The notes under the pieces are model-generated. The model saw only the letters and a list, made by a program, of their open reading frames with translations, was not told the origin of the DNA and ran no database searches. The position numbers were made by a program, and so were the translations under genes. A stretch of DNA of 64,000 nucleotides from Streptomyces sp. SS1-1 (lineage in GTDB: Bacteria > Actinomycetota > Actinomycetes > Streptomycetales > Streptomycetaceae), in the NCBI RefSeq assembly GCF_008973465.1, contig NZ_WBXN01000004.1:2790001-2854000 (forward strand), given 5' to 3'. Positions 58,160 through 64,000 of this stretch are shown here, in pieces; position 1 is the first letter of the stretch, and every line of letters starts with the position of its first letter.

Positions 58160-59143
58160 ATGACCTGGCTGATCACCGGCGGCGCCGGTTACATCGGAGC
58201 ACACGTGGTACGGGCGATGACCCAGGCGGGCGAGCGTGCCGTGGTGTACGACGACCTGTCCACCGGCATCGCCGACCGGGTGCCCGACGGCGTCCCGCTG
58301 GTCGTCGGCTCCACCCTGGACCGCGACCGGGTCGCCCGCGCCCTCGCCGCCCACCGGATCACCGGCGTGGTCCACCTCGCGGCGAAGAAGCAGGTCGGCG
58401 AGTCCGTCGACCTGCCGCTGCTGTACTACCGGGAGAACGTGGAGGGCCTGCGCGTCCTCCTGGAGGCGGTGACGGCCACCTCCCATGTGCGCTCCTTCGT
58501 GTTCTCCTCCTCGGCGGCCGTCTACGGCACCCCGGACGTCGACCTGGTGACCGAGGAGACGCCGTGCGCGCCGATCTCGCCGTACGGCGAGACCAAGCTC
58601 GCCGGCGAGTGGCTGGTCCGGGCGACGGGCCGGGCCACGGGCCTGTCCACGGCGTCGCTGCGCTACTTCAACGTGGCGGGCGCCGCCGCCCCGGAGCTCG
58701 CCGACACCGGTGTCCTCAACGTCGTCCCGATGGTCTTCGAGAGGCTGACGCAGGGCGCGGCGCCACGCGTCTTCGGTGACGACTACCCGACGCCGGACGG
58801 CACCTGCGTCCGCGACTACATCCATGTGGCCGACCTCGCCGAGGCCCATGTCGCCGCGGCCCGCGCCCTGCAGTCCTCGCCGGGCCACTCCCTGACCCTC
58901 AACATCGGGCGGGGCGAGGGCGTGTCGGTGCGCGAGATGATCGACGTCATCAACGCCGTCACCGGTTACGACCGCCCGCCGACGGTGACCCCGCGCCGCC
59001 CCGGCGACCCGGCCCGGGTGGTCGCCTCCGCCGACCGCGCCGCCACCGAGCTGGGCTGGAAGGCGAAGTACGACGTCCGGGACATGATCACGTCGGCCTG
59101 GGTGGGCTGGGTGCGCAGCCACCCGGAGGCCGCCCGGGACTGA
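58160..59143 (+). CDS. galE: UDP-glucose 4-epimerase (GalE-type)
   Basis: The 327-residue extended SDR has VTWLITGGAGYIGAHVV-type cofactor binding at the N-terminus, VHLAAKKQVGESV, the Ser-Ser-Ala motif VFSSSAAVYG, the catalytic Tyr/Lys in SPYGETKLAGE, and SLRYFNVAGA, all as in GalE. It interconverts UDP-glucose and UDP-galactose (or N-acetyl forms) and would supply activated sugar to the glycosyltransferases around it. The ATG at 58160 with GAGGGGA is preferred to the ATG at 58142. Confidence 0.9.
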   Translation: MTWLITGGAGYIGAHVVRAMTQAGERAVVYDDLSTGIADRVPDGVPLVVGSTLDRDRVARALAAHRITGVVHLAAKKQVGESVDLPLLYYRENVEGLRVLLEAVTATSHVRSFVFSSSAAVYGTPDVDLVTEETPCAPISPYGETKLAGEWLVRATGRATGLSTASLRYFNVAGAAAPELADTGVLNVVPMVFERLTQGAAPRVFGDDYPTPDGTCVRDYIHVADLAEAHVAAARALQSSPGHSLTLNIGRGEGVSVREMIDVINAVTGYDRPPTVTPRRPGDPARVVASADRAATELGWKAKYDVRDMITSAWVGWVRSHPEAARD

Positions 59144-59180
59144 GCGCGCGGGAACCCCTGGCGCCCGGGGCCGGGCGCGG

Positions 59181-59807
59181 TCAGAGGGCCTTGAGGGCCG
59201 CCGCGGTGGCGCGGGACAGGGCGTCGAGGTGGCCCTTGGGCAGCTTCGGGCTGCGGATGACGACCGAACGCCAGTACAGGGGCCCGGAGATCAGGTCGAG
59301 GGCCAGCTCCCCGTCGAGGCCGGAGCGGACCTCCCCGCGCTGCTCGGCGGCCCGCACGATCGTGCTGGCGACGCTCGCCTGGCCGTCGCGCAGCGCCTTC
59401 TGCACGGCCTCGGCGATCTCCGGGCTGCGGGCGGCCTCGGCCTGCAGGTCGGGGAGGATCTGCGAGGCCAGCGGGTGCCGCAGGGCCCGCGCGGTCACCT
59501 CGTAGAGCAGCCGCAGATCGCCCTCCAGGGTGCCGGTGTCCGGGACCGGCAGGCCCAGCACCGCGACCGCGGACACCACGTCGAGCACCAGGTGCAGCTT
59601 GGAGCGCCAGCGCCGGTACACGGCCGTCTTGCCGACGCCCGCGCGGCGCGCGATGCCCTCGATCGACATGCGCGCGTAGCCGACGGCCGCGAGTTCCTCG
59701 AAGACGGCCGCCCGGATCGCCTCGGTCACGTCCTCCCGGAGCACGGCCGCCCCGGCGGGGGACCGGCGGCGCGGCGGCGTCGAGGACTGGTCGGCGTCGG
59801 TGCTCAT
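59181..59807 (-). CDS. TetR-family regulator
   Basis: The 208-residue protein has a TetR helix-turn-helix (YARMSIEGIARRAGVGKTAVYRRWRSK) and a TetR_C-type ligand domain with LLYEVTARALRHPLASQIL and GPLYWRSVVIR. It converges with galE and diverges from the ABC exporter at 59934. The 114-bp spacer contains GGAACGG/TTGCGTTCC-type dyad sequence near 59832-59850 (CGGAACG, CGTTCCG), a plausible operator. It may control the exporter, itself, or both. The ligand is unknown. Confidence 0.88.
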   Translation of the reverse strand: MSTDADQSSTPPRRRSPAGAAVLREDVTEAIRAAVFEELAAVGYARMSIEGIARRAGVGKTAVYRRWRSKLHLVLDVVSAVAVLGLPVPDTGTLEGDLRLLYEVTARALRHPLASQILPDLQAEAARSPEIAEAVQKALRDGQASVASTIVRAAEQRGEVRSGLDGELALDLISGPLYWRSVVIRSPKLPKGHLDALSRATAAALKAL

Positions 59808-59831
59808 GCGGACCAGCATAGGGCGTCACGA

Positions 59832-59851
59832 CGGAACGGTTGCGTTCCGTC
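59832..59851. promoter_or_regulatory. Dyad between the TetR regulator and ABC exporter genes
   Basis: CGGAACG and CGTTCCG form a perfect 7-bp inverted repeat with a short spacer, 25 bp upstream of the TetR start on its strand. It is a likely autoregulatory operator also in reach of the exporter promoter. Confidence 0.6.
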
Positions 59852-59933
59852 GTCCGATCGCCTTACGCTCCCGTTGCGACGAAACGGCCCCGTCCCGACG
59901 TGACGGGGGACGCGACCCGCCCAGTGACCTCCA

Positions 59934-60869
59934 GTGAAAGCAGCGGATGTGACCCAAGCCCTGCACACACCGCCCCGGACGGCCGAGGCGCCGCCCGGGA
60001 CCGACCTCGCGGCCCTGGCCGCCCGGCACGGGCTGTCGGTCAGCGGCGCCCGCCCGACGCTGCCGCAGTACGTCCGCCAGTTGTGGGCGCGGCGGCACTT
60101 CATCACGGCGTTCTCCACCGCCAAGCTCACCGCCCAGTACAGCCAGGCGAAGCTGGGCCAGGTCTGGCAGGTGCTGACGCCCCTGCTGAACGCGGCCGTG
60201 TACTACCTCATCTTCGGCAAGCTGATGGGCACCAGCCGGGGCGTGCCGGACTTCGTCCCGTTCCTGGTCACCGGCGTGTTCGTGTGGACGTTCACACAGA
60301 GCTCGATCATGGCGGGCACCCGCGCGATCTCCGGGAACCTGGGCCTGGTGCGCGCCCTGCACTTCCCCCGGGCCGCGCTGCCGATCTCGTTCTGCCTCCA
60401 GCAGCTCCAGCAGCTGCTGTTCTCGATGGCGGCGCTGGTCGTGATCCTGCTGTGCTTCGGCGTCCCGGTCGCCGCGTCCTGGCTGCTGGCGCTCCCCGCG
60501 CTGGTGCTCCAGTTCGCCTTCAACGCGGGCGTCTCCCTGGTCGTGGCCCGGATGGGCGCCAGGACGCCGGACATCGCGCAGCTGATGCCGTTCGTGCTGC
60601 GGACGTGGATGTACGCGTCCGGGGTGATGTTCAGCATCAGCCACATCATGAGCAAGCACACGGACGCGCCCTCCTGGCTGACCTCGGTCCTGCAGGCCAA
60701 CCCGGCCGCCGTGTACATCGACCTGATGCGCTTCGCCCTGATCGACAGCTTCCAGGGGAGCCAGCTCCCGCCGCACGTCTGGGCGCTCGCGGCCGGCTGG
60801 GCGCTGCTCGCCGGCGCCGGCGGCTTCATCTACTTCTGGAAGGCTGAGGAGACGTACGGCCGTGGCTGA
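59934..60869 (+). CDS. ABC-2 type polysaccharide exporter permease (TagG/Wzm-like)
   Basis: The protein is 311 residues from the GTG at 59934. A soluble N-terminal ~45 residues precede RQLWARRHFITAFSTAKLTAQYSQAKLGQVWQVLTPLLNAAVYYLIFG, the hallmark entry of teichoic-acid and O-antigen ABC-2 permeases. Six TM helices follow. It transports the undecaprenyl-linked wall polymer together with the ATPase that overlaps its 3' end by 8 bp. An in-frame GTG at 59949 is an equally possible start. Confidence 0.9.
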   Translation: MKAADVTQALHTPPRTAEAPPGTDLAALAARHGLSVSGARPTLPQYVRQLWARRHFITAFSTAKLTAQYSQAKLGQVWQVLTPLLNAAVYYLIFGKLMGTSRGVPDFVPFLVTGVFVWTFTQSSIMAGTRAISGNLGLVRALHFPRAALPISFCLQQLQQLLFSMAALVVILLCFGVPVAASWLLALPALVLQFAFNAGVSLVVARMGARTPDIAQLMPFVLRTWMYASGVMFSISHIMSKHTDAPSWLTSVLQANPAAVYIDLMRFALIDSFQGSQLPPHVWALAAGWALLAGAGGFIYFWKAEETYGRG

Positions 60870-61695
60870 GCACACCGAGAAGGTCCCCACCGTCGTCGCG
60901 GACGGCGTCGACATCGTCTACCGCGTCAACGGCACGGGCGCGGGCCGGGGTTCGGCCACCGCCGCGCTCAACCGCATCCTGCGCCGCGGCAAGGCCGAGA
61001 AGGCGGCCGGCGTACGCACGGTGCACGCCGTGCGGAACGTGTCCTTCGTGGCGTACCGGGGCGAGGCCATCGGTCTCATCGGCACCAACGGCTCGGGCAA
61101 GTCGACGCTGCTCAAGGCGGTCGCCGGGCTGCTGCCCGTGGAGAACGGCAGGATCTTCACCGACGGCCAGCCCTCCCTCCTCGGCGTGAACGCGGCCCTG
61201 ATGAACGACCTGACCGGGGAACGCAACGTCCACCTCGGCGGGCTCGCGATGGGCATGTCCCGCGAGCAGGTCAAGGAGCGCTACCAGGAGATCGTCGACT
61301 TCTCCGGCATCAACGAGAAGGGCGACTTCATCACGCTGCCCATGCGGACCTACTCCTCGGGCATGGCGGCCCGGCTGCGGTTCTCCATCGCCGCCGCCAA
61401 GGACCACGACGTGCTGCTGATCGACGAGGCGCTGGCCACCGGCGACCGCTCCTTCCAGAAGCGCTCCGAGGCCCGCATCCGCGAACTGCGCAAGCGCGCC
61501 GGCACGGTGTTCCTGGTCAGCCACAACAACAAGTCGATCCGCGACACCTGCGAGCGCGTGCTGTGGCTGGAGCGGGGCGAGCTGCGCATGGACGGGCCGA
61601 CCGACGAGGTCCTGAAGGAGTACGAGGCGTTCACCGGCGACAAGGCCGCCAAGCCGAAGCCGAAGCCCCGGACGGCGGCTCCCGTTCCCTCGTGA
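60862..61695 (+). CDS. ABC polysaccharide exporter ATPase (TagH/Wzt-like)
   Basis: The 277-residue ABC protein has Walker A GTNGSGKSTLLKAVAG, signature YSSGMAARLRFSIAAAKDHD (the YSSGM variant typical of Wzt/TagH), Walker B VLLIDEALATGD and switch SHNNKSI. It lacks the long C-terminal domain of Wzt and the extracellular tail of TagH, and ends in a Lys/Pro-rich tail. With the overlapping permease it forms the exporter of the glycerol-phosphate polymer made by the flanking TagF-like enzymes. Confidence 0.93.
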   Translation: MAEHTEKVPTVVADGVDIVYRVNGTGAGRGSATAALNRILRRGKAEKAAGVRTVHAVRNVSFVAYRGEAIGLIGTNGSGKSTLLKAVAGLLPVENGRIFTDGQPSLLGVNAALMNDLTGERNVHLGGLAMGMSREQVKERYQEIVDFSGINEKGDFITLPMRTYSSGMAARLRFSIAAAKDHDVLLIDEALATGDRSFQKRSEARIRELRKRAGTVFLVSHNNKSIRDTCERVLWLERGELRMDGPTDEVLKEYEAFTGDKAAKPKPKPRTAAPVPS

Positions 61696-61798
61696 GGCGC
61701 AGTCCGGCGTCGTCCAGGCTCACCCTTTCATCCTATAAGTGCCACTATGGCCGAGCAGGGTGCCCCGCAGCGATGACGAAGGTGAAGGAGTCTTTGCG

Positions 61799-64000
61799 AT
61801 GCCCGAGCTCAGCGTCGTCGTCCACGGTCCGAACACGCAGGACCGGCTGACCGGGCTCCTGGACTCCCTCGCCGGCCACCCGCACGGCGACGTCGAGGTG
61901 GTCGTCGCGGCGGTCGGCGCCTGGGCCCAGGAGACGGCCCGGCGCCACGCCCCGGACCTGCTGGTGCTTCCGCTGCCGGAGGGCACCGGCGACGCGGCGG
62001 CCCGCGCGGCGGGAGCGGCCCGCGCCTCGGGCCGCTGGCTGCACTTCGTGCACGCGTCCGACGGACTGCCCCCGGGCGGCCCGCGACTGGTCGCCGAACG
62101 CCTCGCGGAACTGCCGGACGAGGTCGACGTGTTCCTCTTCGACCACCTCCGCTCCACCTGGGAGACCTCCGGCCTGCCCTCCCCCGACGGCCGCCTGCTC
62201 GCCCGCGCGGGCCGCGCGCCCCGCCTCCTGGACGACATCGCCCGCAGCGCCCTGCGCGTCACCCCGCTGCTCGGCAACCGCGCACTGCGCACCTCGTTCT
62301 GGCGGGCGCACGAGGAGCGGCTCACCGCCGGCGACGAGGCGTTCGCGGCGTACGCGGCCCTGCTGCTCGCCGGCCAGGTCGCCGCCTGCGACCAGGTGGC
62401 CCACCTCCACCACGAACTGCGCCCCGAGAGCCTGCCGCCGGTCGCCCCCGAGGACCGCTACGCCCTCGTCGAGCGGTACACGGCCCTCCTGGACCTCGCG
62501 CGCGAACGCGCCGGCGACCGCACCGGAGCGGCCGCCCAGGTGCCGTACGCCGTGCTGTACGACGTCATGGTCCGCACCTGTCTGCGGACCTTCGCCCGCA
62601 CCGCCCTGCCGGACGCCGTGGCGCGCGAGTTCTTCCGCCGGGCCGCCGACGCGGCCGTGCGGTACCGGCCGCCCGGATACCGCCGTCCCTCCGGGCCAGA
62701 GGGCATGCGCCGGGCCCTGCTGGAGGACGGCGCGTACAGCGGGTACCGGGCGTTCCAGGCCGCCAACCGGGCCCGCCGCACCACCCGCACGGCCGTACGG
62801 ACCACGCGGCGCCGGATCGCGGGCGCGCTCGGCGACCGGCGGTACCGGGCGGCCCTGTCCCGGCCCGTCGATCCGGGGCTCGCCGTGTTCGCCGCGTACT
62901 GGTACCGGGGCGTGGCCTGCAACCCGGCGGCGATCGCGGCCAAGCTGACCGAACTCGCCCCGCAGATCCACCCGGTGTGGGTGGTCACCCCGGAGAACGC
63001 GGCGCTCCTCCCCCCGCACACCGACCATGTGCTCCCCGGCACCCCCCGCTACCGCGAGGTCATGGCGACCGCCAAGTACCTGGTCAACAACGTCAACTTC
63101 CCGAACGCCGTCGTGAAGCGCCCGGACGCCGTCCACCTCCAGACCCACCACGGCACCCCGCTCAAGCGCATGGGCGTGGACCAGATGGACTTCCCGGCCG
63201 CCGCCAAGGGGCTGGACTTCCCCGCCCTGCTGTCCCGGATCGACAAGTGGGACTTCAGCGTCTCCGCGAACAGCCACTCGACCCGGATGTGGGAGCGCGC
63301 GTACCCGTCCCGCTTCGTCTCCCTCGACCACGGCTATCCGCGCAACGACGTGTACTACCGCGCCACGGCCGCCGACATCCGGGCGATCCGTGCCCGTCTG
63401 GGCATCGCCCCGGAGCGCCGCGCGATCCTCTACGCCCCCACCCACCGCGACTACGAGGCCGGCTGGACCCCCCGCCTCGACCTCGCCACCCTCGCCGACC
63501 GGCTGGGCGAGGACACCGTCCTGCTGGTGCGCGGCCACTACTTCTACGACGGCACGCCCTCCCCGCTGACCGCGCTGCGCCGCACCGGCCGGATCATCGA
63601 CGTCTCCTCCTACGACCCGGTCGAGGACCTGGCGCTGGCCGCCGACGCGCTGGTCACGGACTACTCGTCGATCATGTTCGACTACGCCAACCTGGACCGC
63701 CCGATCGTCGTGTACGCCGACGACTGGGAGACGTACCGCTCCACCCGCGGGGTCTACTTCGACCTGATGGCCGAGCCGCCGGGCCAGGTGGCCCGCACCC
63801 AGGCCGAGCTGACCGAGATCCTCGCCACCGAGGCCTGGCAGGACGAGGGCGCCGCCAAGGCACGGGCCGCGTTCCGCCGCCGGTTCTGCGAGTACGACGA
63901 CGGGCACGCCGCCGAACGGGTCGTCCGCCGGGTCTTCCTCGGCGAGAGCGAGGACGCCCTGCCGCCCGTGGTCCCGCCGGAGGACCGCACGCCCGCGCCG
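61799..64000 (+). CDS. GT2-like + CDP-glycerol glycerophosphotransferase, variant 4 (3' end outside window)
   Basis: At least 734 codons are present and the frame is still open at the window edge. The N-terminal ~230 residues have the GT2 outline (LSVVVHGPNTQDRLTGLLDSL), but the DxD position reads HFVHASDGLPPG, so this half may be inactive. The glycerophosphotransferase half is canonical: YLVNNVNFPNAVVKRPDAVHL, QTHHGTPLKRMGVDQ with the catalytic His, ILYAPTHRDY, LLVRGHYFYDG and LVTDYSSIMFDYANLDRPIVVYADDW. GGTGAAGGAG precedes the ATG at 61799. It follows the exporter genes and is probably the main chain polymerase partner. Confidence 0.9.
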   Translation, partial: MPELSVVVHGPNTQDRLTGLLDSLAGHPHGDVEVVVAAVGAWAQETARRHAPDLLVLPLPEGTGDAAARAAGAARASGRWLHFVHASDGLPPGGPRLVAERLAELPDEVDVFLFDHLRSTWETSGLPSPDGRLLARAGRAPRLLDDIARSALRVTPLLGNRALRTSFWRAHEERLTAGDEAFAAYAALLLAGQVAACDQVAHLHHELRPESLPPVAPEDRYALVERYTALLDLARERAGDRTGAAAQVPYAVLYDVMVRTCLRTFARTALPDAVAREFFRRAADAAVRYRPPGYRRPSGPEGMRRALLEDGAYSGYRAFQAANRARRTTRTAVRTTRRRIAGALGDRRYRAALSRPVDPGLAVFAAYWYRGVACNPAAIAAKLTELAPQIHPVWVVTPENAALLPPHTDHVLPGTPRYREVMATAKYLVNNVNFPNAVVKRPDAVHLQTHHGTPLKRMGVDQMDFPAAAKGLDFPALLSRIDKWDFSVSANSHSTRMWERAYPSRFVSLDHGYPRNDVYYRATAADIRAIRARLGIAPERRAILYAPTHRDYEAGWTPRLDLATLADRLGEDTVLLVRGHYFYDGTPSPLTALRRTGRIIDVSSYDPVEDLALAADALVTDYSSIMFDYANLDRPIVVYADDWETYRSTRGVYFDLMAEPPGQVARTQAELTEILATEAWQDEGAAKARAAFRRRFCEYDDGHAAERVVRRVFLGESEDALPPVVPPEDRTPAP

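Overview
The window is very high-GC DNA with GTG and TTG starts, translationally coupled ATGA/GTGA overlaps and S. coelicolor-like housekeeping gene order. It is a Streptomyces (or very close actinomycete) chromosome. No lineage below genus can be defended from the sequence alone.

Region 1 (about 1.5-24.1 kb) is the remains of an aromatic polyketide cluster of the jadomycin/kinamycin (angucycline) type. It holds acyl-CoA carboxylase beta and epsilon subunits, an Sfp-type phosphopantetheinyl transferase, two MFS pumps, a Na+/H+ antiporter, an alpha/beta hydrolase, two PgaE/JadH-like FAD hydroxylases (one broken), a JadG/AlpJ-like antibiotic biosynthesis monooxygenase, a flavin reductase, a SnoaL-like protein, an FAD halogenase-family oxidoreductase and a berberine-bridge-type oxidase. 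A butyrolactone regulatory cassette sits in the middle: AfsA-type synthase, reductase, two receptor-type TetR proteins and two orphan OmpR-type regulators. No ketosynthase, chain-length factor, acyl carrier protein, ketoreductase or cyclase gene is present. At about 7058/7059 the first ~104 codons of a biotin carboxylase gene join directly to the last ~200 codons of an FAD hydroxylase gene, out of frame. In jadomycin-type clusters, as I recall them, the minimal PKS lies between these two kinds of gene, so this looks like a deletion (natural, engineered or an assembly collapse) that removed the core and left the shell.

Region 2 (about 24.1-29.2 kb) is accessory: a TIGR03086-like protein divergent from a WYL regulator, an NmrA-type oxidoreductase whose promoter carries a near-exact copy of an element found beside the HxlR regulator, a secreted PHB-depolymerase-type esterase, a small membrane-protein gene with two apparent single-base insertions, and a DUF4232-like lipoprotein.

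Region 3 (about 29.3-46.6 kb) is conserved core: tmRNA (ssrA), smpB, a PDZ/S41 protease, ftsX, ftsE, a zinc-ribbon membrane protein, a sortase-type LAETG surface protein, prfB, two Ser/Thr kinases resembling pkaB and pkaA, an FHA/FtsK-like protein and a three-gene sugar ABC importer without its own ATPase.

Region 4 (46.7-64.0 kb) is a cell-wall glycopolymer locus: four large GT2 plus CDP-glycerol glycerophosphotransferase (TagF-like) proteins (the last cut by the window end), a fifth GT2 protein, a polytopic membrane protein, a GalE-type epimerase and a TagGH-type ABC exporter. An ohr/ohrR peroxide-resistance pair is embedded in it.

Regulatory DNA is unusually legible. There are autoregulatory-element (ARE) sites at the regulator promoters, a four-copy array with exact 20-bp period between the monooxygenase and SnoaL-like genes, a duplicated 37-bp HxlR-type element, a LacI-like palindrome, an OhrR-type operator and several strong terminators.
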